Of a DNA stretch of 35,483 nucleotides, positions 7,781 to 19,839 are shown in pieces. The translations under genes were made by a program, and so were the position numbers. How positions within the stretch are numbered: the stretch's first letter is position 1; the number at the start of each line of letters is the position of its first letter. Source of the DNA: Leuconostoc falkenbergense (lineage in GTDB: Bacteria; Bacillota; Bacilli; Lactobacillales; Lactobacillaceae); contig NZ_BMBS01000021.1 in the NCBI RefSeq assembly GCF_014634805.1, positions 1 to 35,483 on the forward strand. Reading direction: 5' to 3'. The notes below the pieces were generated by a model. The model worked only from the letters and a program-made list of their open reading frames with translations, searched no databases and was not told the DNA's origin.

Positions 7781-8620
7781 ATGGCTCAAGCACTGATTGC
7801 CTTGCTGTTCCAACCAACTTTTTCACCATGCCATGTCATTGATATTTTATTAATTTTGATGGGGCTTATTTGGCTCTCTAGTGAAGTAAAATTTTTATTA
7901 GTTTTTCTACTTATTTTTCTTGTAGTTGCATTTTTTCGTCACCGTCAATTACTATCGCAACAGCAGCACGAAATATCAATTACATACGATTATACACAAT
8001 CCTTAGAAAAGGCAAATGAGGATTTCCGTTACTTCAAGCACGACTATCAAAATGTATTAGCGAGTTTAGCTTTCGCTATTCAAAATGGTAATTTACAAGA
8101 AGTTTCATGTGCCTATGAAACATTAGTATCAAGTAGCTTAACGACATTACCAAATCAAAAATCTCTCAACATTCATTTAATCGGCGACCCAAATCTACGC
8201 AGTTTATTACTAGTTAAACATCGATTGGCTACTGATACTGGTGTCACATTTTCAATAGATCTGCTAACAAGTTGTGATAGTCAAATCAGCCTAAACCTGT
8301 ATCGCACAATTGCCATTCTGCTCGATAACGCTATTGAAGCGGCCGAGAAAACACAAGAAAAATTAGTTTGCTTAACCTTGCAACCATTAAATAACTTACA
8401 CGTCATTCAAATTACCAACAGTATTGACCAGCCATTCGCCACCAATCATCTGACCAAATCAGGATTTTCCAGCAAACAAGGCCACAGTGGGATTGGCTTA
8501 ACATTTGTAAAACATTATGTTAATCATCAACCTGATGTTTCACTGAGAACAACGCTCAGCCACGACACTTTTACACAAACACTCACTTTTGGAGCAACAA
8601 ATGAATTTTTACGTACTTGA
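7781..8620 (+). CDS. Short AgrC/ComD-type sensor histidine kinase (HPK10)
   Basis: This kinase has about 279 residues. The phosphoacceptor H87 lies in FRYFKHDYQNVLASL, the HDxxN pattern of HPK10 kinases. The N-box is LLDNAIEAAEK and the glycine box is GHSGIGLTFVKHY. The N-terminus has only about two membrane segments within residues 20-52, whereas typical AgrC/ComD sensors have five to seven and about 430 residues. It may therefore sense something other than a peptide, or be a truncated relic. The start chosen is ATG 7781, preceded by AGAGGTG at good spacing. The response regulator overlaps its 3' end by 20 bp. No autoinducer gene is adjacent. Transcription opposes replication. Confidence 0.82.
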   Translation: MAQALIALLFQPTFSPCHVIDILLILMGLIWLSSEVKFLLVFLLIFLVVAFFRHRQLLSQQQHEISITYDYTQSLEKANEDFRYFKHDYQNVLASLAFAIQNGNLQEVSCAYETLVSSSLTTLPNQKSLNIHLIGDPNLRSLLLVKHRLATDTGVTFSIDLLTSCDSQISLNLYRTIAILLDNAIEAAEKTQEKLVCLTLQPLNNLHVIQITNSIDQPFATNHLTKSGFSSKQGHSGIGLTFVKHYVNHQPDVSLRTTLSHDTFTQTLTFGATNEFLRT

Positions 8621-9302
8621 AGACGACCCAATTGGTCAGCAACGGATTCAGCATTATTTGCCAACCAGTTTTATAACTGATTCACCAACAAAACTACTCA
8701 CGGCGCTTGCAGCAGACACTCATCCAAAAATTATTTTACTTGATTTAGAAATTAAAGGACTTCTTCACGCTGGTATTAATACAGCGAAAATGATTCGACA
8801 AACCGATTGTGTTTCTCCCATCATCATTATTACGACTCATGATGAATTATCATTACAAACTTTCCAATCACATATTAGTGCACTCGATTTCATTCAAAAA
8901 GCACAACCTGAAGCACAATTTGGTAAAAAGTTACAACATGCTGTCCAAATGGCCTATCAACGATTAAATCAATTTGACCTTAAAATGCCAGTCTGGCTGA
9001 CAATTCACAATGGCGCACACACTGAAACTTTTGATTTGAATACAATTTCTCATGTGAATAGTAACAATGGGCGTCACTATATCAATGTTCATCAATCAAA
9101 TACGACGACTCAAATACGCAATACAATCAAACAAATCAACCAATCTCACGATAAATTTCTTCAAATTCACGCTTCATTTTGTGTCAATCACGATTTTATT
9201 CAACAATACCGCCTAAAAGACAAAACGCTTTTGTTAACCACAGGTGATTTATTACCTGTTTCACGACGTTTCAAGCATAATTTGTCGTATCTTCAATCAT
9301 GA
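8601..9302 (+). CDS. LytTR-family response regulator
   Basis: This 233-residue regulator has an N-terminal receiver domain with acidic pocket EDDP (7-10), phosphoacceptor D48 in KIILLDLEIKG, and KAQPE carrying the conserved Lys. A C-terminal LytTR DNA-binding domain covers about residues 135-233 (ISHVNSNNGRHYINVH and FLQIHASFCVNHDFI). It is the AgrA/ComE type that pairs with the HPK10 kinase overlapping it. The start ATG 8601 is preceded by GGAG at 8591-8594. A TTG 12 bp earlier is possible but would place that GGAG inside the gene. Targets are unknown; the divergent asp operon is a natural candidate by position only. It ends at a terminator shared with gyrA. Confidence 0.85.
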   Translation: MNFYVLEDDPIGQQRIQHYLPTSFITDSPTKLLTALAADTHPKIILLDLEIKGLLHAGINTAKMIRQTDCVSPIIIITTHDELSLQTFQSHISALDFIQKAQPEAQFGKKLQHAVQMAYQRLNQFDLKMPVWLTIHNGAHTETFDLNTISHVNSNNGRHYINVHQSNTTTQIRNTIKQINQSHDKFLQIHASFCVNHDFIQQYRLKDKTLLLTTGDLLPVSRRFKHNLSYLQS

Positions 9303-9304
9303 TA

Positions 9305-9342
9305 AAAAAGAGTATCTCAATTAATATTGAGATACTCTTTTT
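9305..9342. terminator. Bidirectional terminator between the response regulator and gyrA
   Basis: A 16-bp perfect stem (9305-9320 with 9327-9342) around loop TTAATA starts AAAAAGAG and ends CTCTTTTT, giving a T-run on both strands. It lies between the convergent regulator gene and gyrA. Confidence 0.92.
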
Positions 9343-9347
9343 AAATA

Positions 9348-11897
9348 TTATTCTGAATCATCTTGTGCACGATCTAATAATTGTGAGACTTGGTCAATTT
9401 GTTGATTATCAAGTGGTGCATGGTCAGATGTTTCACGTGAAACATCTTCATCTGCTACTTCTTCTTGCTGATCAACTTTTGCCAAAGTTGCAACTTGTGC
9501 CTCGTCTTCAAGCCTTATCAAACGAACACCAAGTGTTGCACGACCAGTTTGACTAACTGAATCTACGCTAAATCGTATCATCACCCCTTGGGTAGTCGTC
9601 ACCATAATGTCTTCTTGCCCATTGACAATTATCATACCTGCCAATGGCCCATTTTTCTCTGTAATATTCGCCGTTTTGATACCTTTACCACCACGACCTT
9701 TAATCGGATACTCACTGACCGGCGTTTGTTTACCATAACCTTTTTCAGTAATAACCAACACGTTGTCATTGTCGTGTAAGACATCAGAGCCAATTACCCA
9801 GTCACCTTCACGCAAACGAATACCACGAACACCAGCAGCGGAACGACCCATAACGCGAACATCCGCCTCCGCAAAACTAACTGAATAGCCATTGTGCGTT
9901 GCAATGATAATATTTTGTGTCCCATCAGTAATTTCAACGGATAGCACTTCATCATCATCATGTAACGTAACAGCTTTTAGACCATTAGTACGAATATTTG
10001 AAAATTCGCTCACTGCCGTACGCTTGACAACACCTAAGCGTGTAACGAAGAATAGATAGTCTTTACTTTCACTAGCCTCTCCACGAACGTTGACCACTGT
10101 TTGAATTTTTTCATCTTTTTCAAAATTTAAAAGATTCACAACGGGAATTCCTTTGGCTTGGCGCCCATACTCAGGCACTTCGTAGCCCTTCATACGATAG
10201 ACTTTCCCTTTGTTGGTAAAGAACAGCAGTGTATCATGCGTTGATGTTGCAACCATTTGATCGACGAAATCTTCATCATGGACGTTCATGCCTTGCACGC
10301 CACGACCACCACGATTTTGCGCCTTAAATTCAGCGGTTGGTACACGCTTGATATAGCCACTATTCGTCAATGTTACAATGACATCTTCTTCTTCAATGAG
10401 ATCCTCATCTTCAATGCTCATCACATCGCCGACTTGTAGTTCGGTACGTCGCGCATCACCGAATTTCGTCTGAATTTCTAATAACTCATCATAAATGATT
10501 TGATCCACACGCTCTTCGTGTGCCAAAATATCCTTCAAATCAGCAATTAATGCGACAAGTTTTTGATATTCATCCTCAATTTTGTCGCGTTCCAAACCAG
10601 TCAGACGAACCAAACGCATATCCAAAATGGCCTGTGCTTGTTTGTCAGATAGTGAATAATCAGCAATTAACCGTGTTTTCGCGATTTCAGAAGTAGCTGA
10701 CGCACGGATAATACTGATAATGGCATCAATATGATCCAGAGCAATGCGCAAACCTTCTAAAATATGAGCACGTGCTTGTGCTTTTTGCAAATCAAAGGCA
10801 GTACGGCGACGAATGACTTCACGCTGATGCGCTAAATAAGCAACAAGAATTTCCTTCAAACTCATTGTTTTTGGTGCGCCATGATCAATCGCTAGCATAT
10901 TAAAACTAAAGCTAGTCTGCAATAATGTTTGCTTGTACAAATTATTTAAAATAACGCTGGCTGAGGCATCTCGACGGACGTCAATAGAAATTCTCAGTCC
11001 TTCACGGTCTGATTCATCTCGAATGCCGGTGATGCCATCAATTTTCTTCTCACGGGCTAATTCAGAAATGCGCTCAATCAAACGTGCTTTGTTGACTGCA
11101 TATGGCAATTCAGTCACAATAATTTGTTCTTTGCCGTTTTTTGTTGGCTCAATGTCGACTTTAGCACGAACAGTTACAGTACCGCGGCCTGTTTCATAGG
11201 CACGACGAATACCAGACTTTCCCATAACAATGCCGCCTGTTGGAAAATCAGGTCCGGGCAATGCCTCCATCAAATCTGCAGTCGTTGCTTCAGGCTTTTT
11301 CATCAAAATATGAAGTGCCGAAATAACTTCCCCAAGATTATGAGTCGGAATATTGGTAGTCATACCGACCGCGATACCAGTAGCGCCGTTAACCAATAAA
11401 TTAGGGAAACGTGCCGGCAAGACTTCAGGCTCACGCTCTTCACCATCATAGTTAGGCACAAAGTCAACCGTATCTTTATTCAGATCCCGGACCATTTCCA
11501 TGGCAACTTTACTTAAGCGTGCTTCGGTATAACGCATAGCAGCAGCGCCATCCCCATCAACAGAGCCGAAGTTACCATGCCCATCAATCAACATGTGTCG
11601 ATATGAGAATGGTTGTGCCATACGAACCATTGATTCATAAATAGCTGAATCACCGTGCGGATGATACTTACCCATGACATCACCGACGATACGCGCTGAT
11701 TTTTTGTGTGGTTTATCTGGCGTGTTACCTTGTTCAATCATCGAATATAAAATACGACGGTGAACCGGCTTCATACCATCACGAACATCTGGTAAGGCAC
11801 GCGCCACGATAACTGACATGGCGTATGACAAGAATGATGTTTTCATTTGTTCTGACAAATTCGCGTTTTTAATGCGACTATCATTTGATTCAGACAT
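9348..11897 (-). CDS. gyrA: DNA gyrase subunit A
   Basis: This 849-residue subunit breaks and rejoins DNA in the A2B2 gyrase that introduces negative supercoils. Catalytic Y123 sits in [11 protein letters not shown]. The quinolone region reads [11 protein letters not shown] with S84 and E88, the usual sensitive residues. The GyrA-box variant [10 protein letters not shown] lies near residue 527 at the start of the DNA-wrapping beta-pinwheel. The acidic C-terminal tail (about 800-849) contains DVSRET, encoded by a perfect parS site. The start ATG has AAGGAG nine bases upstream. It follows gyrB by 66 bp in the recF-gyrB-gyrA operon and ends at a bidirectional terminator. Confidence 0.98.
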   Translation of the reverse strand: MSESNDSRIKNANLSEQMKTSFLSYAMSVIVARALPDVRDGMKPVHRRILYSMIEQGNTPDKPHKKSARIVGDVMGKYHPHGDSAIYESMVRMAQPFSYRHMLIDGHGNFGSVDGDGAAAMRYTEARLSKVAMEMVRDLNKDTVDFVPNYDGEEREPEVLPARFPNLLVNGATGIAVGMTTNIPTHNLGEVISALHILMKKPEATTADLMEALPGPDFPTGGIVMGKSGIRRAYETGRGTVTVRAKVDIEPTKNGKEQIIVTELPYAVNKARLIERISELAREKKIDGITGIRDESDREGLRISIDVRRDASASVILNNLYKQTLLQTSFSFNMLAIDHGAPKTMSLKEILVAYLAHQREVIRRRTAFDLQKAQARAHILEGLRIALDHIDAIISIIRASATSEIAKTRLIADYSLSDKQAQAILDMRLVRLTGLERDKIEDEYQKLVALIADLKDILAHEERVDQIIYDELLEIQTKFGDARRTELQVGDVMSIEDEDLIEEEDVIVTLTNSGYIKRVPTAEFKAQNRGGRGVQGMNVHDEDFVDQMVATSTHDTLLFFTNKGKVYRMKGYEVPEYGRQAKGIPVVNLLNFEKDEKIQTVVNVRGEASESKDYLFFVTRLGVVKRTAVSEFSNIRTNGLKAVTLHDDDEVLSVEITDGTQNIIIATHNGYSVSFAEADVRVMGRSAAGVRGIRLREGDWVIGSDVLHDNDNVLVITEKGYGKQTPVSEYPIKGRGGKGIKTANITEKNGPLAGMIIVNGQEDIMVTTTQGVMIRFSVDSVSQTGRATLGVRLIRLEDEAQVATLAKVDQQEEVADEDVSRETSDHAPLDNQQIDQVSQLLDRAQDDSE
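9429..9444. promoter_or_regulatory. parS site (ParB/Spo0J binding) inside gyrA
   Basis: The palindrome TGTTTCACGTGAAACA matches the firmicute parS consensus exactly. It lies in the sequence encoding the non-conserved GyrA tail, about 9 kb from oriC. ParB loads here, spreads and recruits SMC for origin segregation (family knowledge). Confidence 0.93.
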
Positions 11898-11963
11898 GCT
11901 GCTTAACTCCTTGTAAGTATTTTGAATGATTTTACATTACGTAAATCATCTGGATGGCAATTA

Positions 11964-15128
<3,165 letters not shown>

Positions 15129-15147
<19 letters not shown>

Positions 15148-15578
15148 GAAGATGGTCCCTTTGGATTATTGCGTTTTGGTCGACCAAATCCGCCCGAACG
15201 TGTTTGATTTTTTCGGCGCATATCTGCAAATCGAGCTTCCTTACGTGCCTTGGCTGCAGCCGCTTTCTGCGCTTTGATACGATCATCTCGAATGGTCTTT
15301 TTAGCATTGACTGCACGCGCTGCTTTTTGTGCGTCAGCCTCAGCGATTAGTTCGTCGACATTTTCAGCCAACTCAATGAGATAACGCTCACCTTCAATCT
15401 CGATTTCATCATGATCGTAGAGCTTTTTACCACGTCGATTTTCTGGTTCTCCGTTAAGCAAAACCGGATGATCCATCAAGTAGTATTTGGCTTGACCACC
15501 CGAAGAAATGATATTTTCTTCTTTTAGGAGTTGCGTCAACGTGATAAATTCAGTTGTTATATGTACGGTTGTTGTCAA
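15129..15578 (-). CDS. yaaA: S4-domain RNA-binding protein YaaA with long basic tail
   Basis: The N-terminal 65 or so residues are an S4 RNA-binding domain: [26 protein letters not shown], then [25 protein letters not shown]. In most firmicutes this gene between dnaN and recF encodes about 70 residues. Here an Ala/Lys/Arg-rich extension takes it to about 149. I chose the TTG at 15578 because the -10 promoter element lies inside the longer ATG reading (15638), and the protein from TTG matches the usual family start. No strong ribosome site precedes it, so the start is tentative. It overlaps recF by 19 bp. Confidence 0.85.
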
Positions 15579-15615
15579 AGTGGCGCACGCTTTCTTCACA
15601 GTAGTTACATCTAGT

Positions 15616-15624
15616 ATTATACCA
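15616..15624 (-). promoter_or_regulatory. Promoter of the yaaA-recF-gyrB-gyrA operon
   Basis: On the minus strand TGGTATAAT forms an extended -10 (TATAAT at 15616-15621). It lies just after the dnaN terminator and about 40 bp before the TTG start of yaaA. The -35 region is poor, as is common for extended -10 promoters. Confidence 0.65.
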
Positions 15625-15644
15625 TTTCTTAAGGTCAAAGTCTT

Positions 15645-15688
15645 AAAAAAACGGTCTAAAATTGCATATAAGCGATTTTAGACCGTTT
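15645..15688 (-). terminator. Terminator of dnaA-dnaN
   Basis: The arms 15649-15662 and 15675-15688 pair perfectly over 14 bp (AAACGGTCTAAAAT), with a few more inner pairs. On the minus strand a run of T follows. It lies 71 bp beyond the dnaN stop and separates dnaN from the yaaA-gyrA operon. Confidence 0.9.
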
Positions 15689-15758
15689 GTGGGTAGTTGG
15701 TTTATTCTGAGTTAAACGGTTAATTTTAAGTTTTTAAGGGTTATTTGACTATATCCGA

Positions 15759-16892
15759 TTAAAATGTTCGGACAGGTGTAATCAGTTGCAGTTGTTTGTT
15801 GTCAGTTTCACCAGCAGGTGTCAAAGTAAAGGGACGCAAATTACTTGTGAACTTAACATCAACACTTTTACCATTGAAAACACGTAACGCGTCACGGACA
15901 TAATCAGGATTAAATGAAATATCTAAATCGTCCCCATCAATTGTCTGTGCGCCCAACTCTTCTTTGACTTGCCCTACTTCTTGAGAATTGCCAGTCAAAA
16001 CAGCCGCACCATTTTTCAGCGATAGTTGGACAACGTTGTTACGACTTTCGTGACTCAGCAAACTAGCACGATCAATAGCACCTAATAATGCACTGGCTTC
16101 AATCGTAATAGCTGTTGTACTTTCTGTTGGAATCAAACGGTCTGTTTCCGGATAATTTCCCTCTAGTAAGCGCGTGTAGAATGTTGTGTGTCCCAAGTCA
16201 AATACAGCCTGATTTGCCGCTAATTTAATATCGACACGATCTTGACCTTCTAATAGTGATTGTAGCTCATTGAAAGCCTTAGCCGGAATAATCACATCGG
16301 CATCAACATCAGCATCTGTACCTGTTAATGTCACGATTCGTTGTGACAAACGGTGAGAGTCGGTCGTCACTGCTTTTACACTATTCCCAGTCAGTTGTAA
16401 ATGAATACCTGTTAAAATTGGCCGACTTTCTTGTGTTGAAGCTGATATTTTTGTTTGGGAAATAATATCGACTAATTGCGCTGCTGAAACACTCAAACTT
16501 TGAACGTCTTCCATTTCAGGTAATTGTGGATAGTTTTGCACATCTTGACCATTAATTGTAAAGGCTGAAGCACCTGATGTGATAGCTGCTCGAAGGCCAT
16601 CAATGGCTAGTGTCATATTGTCAGCAGGCAACCGTTTAACGATATTTGTGAAAAAAGTTGCTGGCAATGTAATGCCACCGGGTTGTGTAATGACGAGTTG
16701 TGCACTTGTATCTGATTGTGGAATCGTTGTTTCAATTGAAATATCTGCATTAGAGCCAGTGAGAATCAGTTCCTCATCATTTAAAACTAATTTGATATTT
16801 GTCAAAATAGGAATTGTTGTCCGTGAAGAAATAGCACGAGACACATCATTTAAGGCTTTAATAAATGCTTGTCGATTAATTGTAAATTGCAT
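15759..16892 (-). CDS. dnaN: DNA polymerase III beta sliding clamp
   Basis: This 377-residue clamp is made of three similar clamp domains and encircles DNA to tether polymerase III. Recognisable stretches are MQFTINRQAFIKALNDVSRAIS at the start, TNIKLVLNDEELILTGSNADISIE, ILTGIHLQL, DSHRLSQRIV and the C-terminal LITPVRTF, which helps form the partner-binding pocket. The ATG has AAAGGAG close upstream. A 230-bp gap containing the origin-unwinding element separates it from dnaA; the usual dnaA-dnaN order holds. A strong terminator follows. Confidence 0.98.
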   Translation of the reverse strand: MQFTINRQAFIKALNDVSRAISSRTTIPILTNIKLVLNDEELILTGSNADISIETTIPQSDTSAQLVITQPGGITLPATFFTNIVKRLPADNMTLAIDGLRAAITSGASAFTINGQDVQNYPQLPEMEDVQSLSVSAAQLVDIISQTKISASTQESRPILTGIHLQLTGNSVKAVTTDSHRLSQRIVTLTGTDADVDADVIIPAKAFNELQSLLEGQDRVDIKLAANQAVFDLGHTTFYTRLLEGNYPETDRLIPTESTTAITIEASALLGAIDRASLLSHESRNNVVQLSLKNGAAVLTGNSQEVGQVKEELGAQTIDGDDLDISFNPDYVRDALRVFNGKSVDVKFTSNLRPFTLTPAGETDNKQLQLITPVRTF

Positions 16893-16957
16893 AAATAGGC
16901 TCCTTTTTACTTAACACCAATATACCAGCAATATGTTCTTAATAAAGATAAAAGATC

Positions 16958-16994
16958 TAGTAGTAATAATAAGGGGTGTGGAAGTTGTGGAAAA
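16958..16994 (+). other. Origin unwinding element (DnaA-trios plus DnaA boxes)
   Basis: Five consecutive triplets TAG TAG TAA TAA TAA (16958-16972) are followed by GGGG and two abutting degenerate DnaA boxes, TGTGGAAGT (16977-16985) and TGTGGAAAA (16986-16994). This order and polarity match the basal unwinding system described in Bacillus subtilis, in which DnaA spreads from boxes onto the trios to open the duplex. It sits in the dnaA-dnaN gap, as in Bacillus. Confidence 0.78.
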
Positions 16995-17122
16995 CTGGGA
17001 TGTGAATAAAGACATGTAAGCAATTAGTTGTTCACAAACCTGTTGGAAAACTTTGTCACTTATTACCAGTTATACACACGGCCTCTCGCCTCTCCTATTG
17101 CCACTATATCACGATAAGTGTG
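16995..17122. other. Origin part C: rest of the dnaA-dnaN intergenic region
   Basis: This stretch holds a one-mismatch DnaA box TTATACACA at 17070-17078 and further box-like sequence, but no gene. With the trio element it forms one half of a bipartite origin; the other half lies upstream of dnaA. Confidence 0.6.
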
Positions 17123-18469
17123 CTATTTGCCGTTTTTAATTTCGTCTGTTAGTGCATCAAGCATTTCTTTTGTGCGTGGATCACTTTCTGACTTTTCGGT
17201 AATTTTTGTGGTGGCATGTAACACACTAGAATGATCGCGGCCACCAAACGCACGACCAATATCTGGCAAACTTTCGTTAGTTAATGTTCGCGTGAGATAC
17301 ATGGCAACGTGTCGGGCTGTGACCAAATCCTTCTTGCGACTTGAACTTTTGAGGTCATCAATCGTTTGCATGTAGTAATCGGCTACCACTTGCTGTATTC
17401 TTTCGACTGTAATTTTGAACCCTTGATTAATGTTCAGGTCCCCTAAGATTTGTTGTGCCGTTTCCTTGGTTGCTGGCTTGTTCATATAGCGTAGACTGGC
17501 TTCAAATTTATGAAAGGCCCCTTCCAAACTTCGAACGTTGGAGTCAATCTTTTCAGCAATTAATTCCAATACATCATTTGGAATTGTCAGGCCATCTGAT
17601 TCAGACAAGTTTTGCAAAATGGCAACACGCGTTGGTAAATCAGGCTTTTGAATGTCCATCATAATGCCCGCTTCAAATCGTGATGTTAATCGCGTTTGCA
17701 AATCGACTATTTCCGTTGGTAACTTATCAGAAGTCATAACGATTTGTTTACCATTTTTGGTGAGGACATTGAAAGTATTGAAAAATTCTTCTTGAACCTT
17801 CTCTTTTCCTGACCAGAATTGAATATCATCGACTAATAATAAATCAACAGAACGATATTCTTGTTTAAAAGCGGCAGTTGCCCCATCACCAGCTCGCAAA
17901 GATTCGGTGAAATCATTCAAGAAATCTTCAGCCGTGGCATATTTGATGTGTGCTGACGGCGTGGAAGCGGCATAAGCGTTACCAATGGCTTGCATCAAGT
18001 GAGTCTTCCCTAGTCCAACACCACCGTAAATCAAATAAGGATTGTAGACTTGTCCCGGTTCATCAGCTACTGCGCGCGCCACAGCGTAGGCATTTTCATT
18101 ACCTGACCCAATGACGAATTTTTCAAATGTAAAATCGGGATTTAAATCGGATTCCCGTGTAAACGGCAAGTTATCAAGCGTTGGTGCAGCAGCTGTCGTT
18201 TTTGGTTGGGCAATTTGAAGGTCTGGCTTGATAAAGCCATCAGCAATGGTCATGGCAAATTGCACAAAATCCATTGAGTACTCGCGGTCCCACTGATCAA
18301 TGATATCTTGCGCCATGTCGCTTGGGACAGATAGCGTCAAACTAGTATCTTCTAGCGTTATGGGTTTGAGTGGTTCTATATAGGTAGAAAAAGTCACACG
18401 ACCGAGTTTTGTGAAAAATTCAGCTTGGACTTTAGACCACAATTCTTCTTTTGTGATTGGTTTAGTCAC
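17123..18469 (-). CDS. dnaA: Chromosomal replication initiator DnaA
   Basis: This 448-residue protein has the four DnaA domains. Domain I is at the N-terminus (LWSKVQAEFFTKLGRVTFSTY), followed by a short linker. The AAA+ domain has Walker A GGVGLGKTHL (149-158) and Walker B DLLLVDDIQFW (about 209-219). Domain IV has the DnaA-box-binding signature FGGRDHSSVLHATTKI near the C-terminus. The start is a GTG preceded by AGGAGAG. Its promoter overlaps a DnaA box, pointing to autoregulation. DnaA-box clusters flank the gene on both sides, marking oriC. Confidence 0.98.
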   Translation of the reverse strand: MTKPITKEELWSKVQAEFFTKLGRVTFSTYIEPLKPITLEDTSLTLSVPSDMAQDIIDQWDREYSMDFVQFAMTIADGFIKPDLQIAQPKTTAAAPTLDNLPFTRESDLNPDFTFEKFVIGSGNENAYAVARAVADEPGQVYNPYLIYGGVGLGKTHLMQAIGNAYAASTPSAHIKYATAEDFLNDFTESLRAGDGATAAFKQEYRSVDLLLVDDIQFWSGKEKVQEEFFNTFNVLTKNGKQIVMTSDKLPTEIVDLQTRLTSRFEAGIMMDIQKPDLPTRVAILQNLSESDGLTIPNDVLELIAEKIDSNVRSLEGAFHKFEASLRYMNKPATKETAQQILGDLNINQGFKITVERIQQVVADYYMQTIDDLKSSSRKKDLVTARHVAMYLTRTLTNESLPDIGRAFGGRDHSSVLHATTKITEKSESDPRTKEMLDALTDEIKNGK

Positions 18470-18588
18470 GTATCTCTCTCCTAAAAGCGTTCAAGTCAAA
18501 AATGACGATCAAACGCTGGTTAGATTTAGCGTCGATCATGGATTGAACTGACTGTGTTTCTAAAAGTTTAGAAGCAGTAGCAAAGATA

Positions 18589-18619
18589 ATTATAACAATA
18601 AGAAAACGAGTTTTCCACA
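18589..18619 (-). promoter_or_regulatory. dnaA: dnaA promoter with overlapping DnaA box
   Basis: On the minus strand TATAAT (18589-18594), preceded by TGT, is an extended -10. The -35 hexamer TGGAAA (18612-18617) lies 17 bp upstream within TGTGGAAAA, a one-mismatch DnaA box (18611-18619). DnaA bound there would block RNA polymerase. The leader is about 110 bases. Confidence 0.65.
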
Positions 18620-18960
18620 GGGTAACGACAACTTTAGAGAATATCAACAGTTGTGGACAACCAAAAAGCACGAATGTGGACAATGAGACGAACAAATGTG
18701 TGGGTTATCCACACATCAACATGATTATGCACAGGAAAACGTGTGAAAAGACAATATGCGAGGTTGGTTATCCACAATATCCACATGATAACGTGAACAA
18801 CTTGTGGATATGTGGATAACTTGTGTAGGGCTTTGTTTATAAAAATTGCTAAGCCCTTGGGAATCAACAGCCTAGGGGATAAATATGGATAAGGTTGTGA
18901 ATGTAAAGAAAAGTTTAAGAATTTTAAATTTTAAATGATTTTCTGAAAATCTTGTCTTAC
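18611..18960. other. oriC, DnaA-box cluster upstream of dnaA with AT-rich flank
   Basis: DnaA boxes are at 18611-18619(+), 18652-18660(-), 18675-18683(-), 18705-18713(+, perfect TTATCCACA), 18725-18733(+), 18768-18776(+, perfect), 18777-18785(+), 18803-18811(-), 18811-18819(-, perfect) and 18884-18892(-); the others differ from consensus by one base. Around 18767-18820 two box pairs face each other as an inverted repeat. 18893-18960 is very AT-rich. Strand bias of genes switches here, as expected at an origin. The 600-bp stretch 18470-19069 holds no gene. Confidence 0.92.
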
Positions 18961-19042
18961 GCATGTGAAAAAATGGACAAAAAAAGAGGGACAATATCGC
19001 AAAAAATGCCCTTAATTTTTTGTAAGAGAATAAAACTTTTAA

Positions 19043-19063
19043 TGGTAGAATAGTGCAAAGGAG
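19043..19063 (+). promoter_or_regulatory. Promoter and ribosome site of the carbonic anhydrase gene
   Basis: TGGTAGAAT gives an extended -10 (TAGAAT at 19046-19051); no good -35 is seen. AAAGGAG at 19057-19063 is an excellent ribosome site for the ATG at 19070, leaving a very short leader. Confidence 0.45.
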
Positions 19064-19069
19064 AATGAC

Positions 19070-19693
19070 ATGCGGCATTTAGATTATACAGAACAAGAAA
19101 ATTGGCGTCAGCCAGATGATACAGCTTATCAGTCACCAATCGACATTGCGACGCAGTCGGTTCAACCTCAAAAAACTGGGCAATTAGAGATTTCTTTCCA
19201 AGATAAGGTGCAATATGATGATCGTGAAATAGGCGAGCAATTCCTAGTTCATGGGCAGTTACGCCTTGATAATCAAATTTGGGAACTCGAACGCTTTCAC
19301 TTTCATGATGGGGCAGAACACTTGGTGAATGGTCAACGACATGATGTGGAGACCCACTTTGTTTTTCAACATGAGGATCAAACCTTAGTATTGGCTAGTT
19401 TTGGGGATGTTAGTGCCAATGTAACAACTGGTGCTGTTCAGAATATCTATGATAATCAGGTCAATTCGGCAACATTGATGCGTTTGTTGCCAGATGATCA
19501 TAGTTATTTCCACTATGTTGGCTCACTCACAACACCACCACTTCGTCATGATATTCAATGGCTTGTGTTGACTGAGCCTGTGGCTATTTCATCAGAAGAT
19601 AAGGCGGTGCTACACGACCACTATCCAGATAATTACCGTGATATTCAAGCGATTAATGAACGAACAATTACTTATTATAATGATAAAAATTAA
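19070..19693 (+). CDS. Alpha-class carbonic anhydrase, cytosolic
   Basis: This 207-residue enzyme interconverts CO2 and bicarbonate. Zinc ligands are H77 and H79 in FHFHDG and H96 in ETHFVF, with E83 and E94 nearby. The family signature GSLTTPPL lies at 151-158 and QSPIDI at 21-26. Unlike most bacterial alpha-class enzymes it has no signal peptide, so it should act in the cytosol, perhaps supplying bicarbonate for carboxylation reactions (inference). The Trp usually following the second zinc His is Asp here. It is a single gene right beside oriC, with its own ribosome site and terminator. Confidence 0.93.
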   Translation: MRHLDYTEQENWRQPDDTAYQSPIDIATQSVQPQKTGQLEISFQDKVQYDDREIGEQFLVHGQLRLDNQIWELERFHFHDGAEHLVNGQRHDVETHFVFQHEDQTLVLASFGDVSANVTTGAVQNIYDNQVNSATLMRLLPDDHSYFHYVGSLTTPPLRHDIQWLVLTEPVAISSEDKAVLHDHYPDNYRDIQAINERTITYYNDKN

Positions 19694-19707
19694 TGCGATA
19701 TGATCAG

Positions 19708-19736
19708 ACTTACCGAATTTTAGGTAAGTTTTTTTA
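19708..19736 (+). terminator. Terminator of the carbonic anhydrase gene
   Basis: ACTTACC (19708-19714) pairs with GGTAAGT (19723-19729), followed by a run of eight T. It begins 15 bp after the stop codon. Confidence 0.82.
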
Positions 19737-19839
19737 GTGAGTGGCAAGTACAAAAGAGTTCACAAAATTCACAAGTTGTTCACTTAAAAGTCGTCTTATC
19801 TTCCACCCCCCTAGTAGAATGAGGGTTAGGGGTGAAGAT

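Noticed and set aside
9299-9556. Plus-strand ORF starting inside the regulator-gyrA terminator
   Set aside because: It runs through a terminator hairpin and antisense to gyrA; composition follows the gyrA shadow frame.
19741-19839. GTG start extending the surface protein by 33 residues
   Set aside because: It would put charged residues before the signal peptide; the ATG at 19840 has a strong ribosome site.
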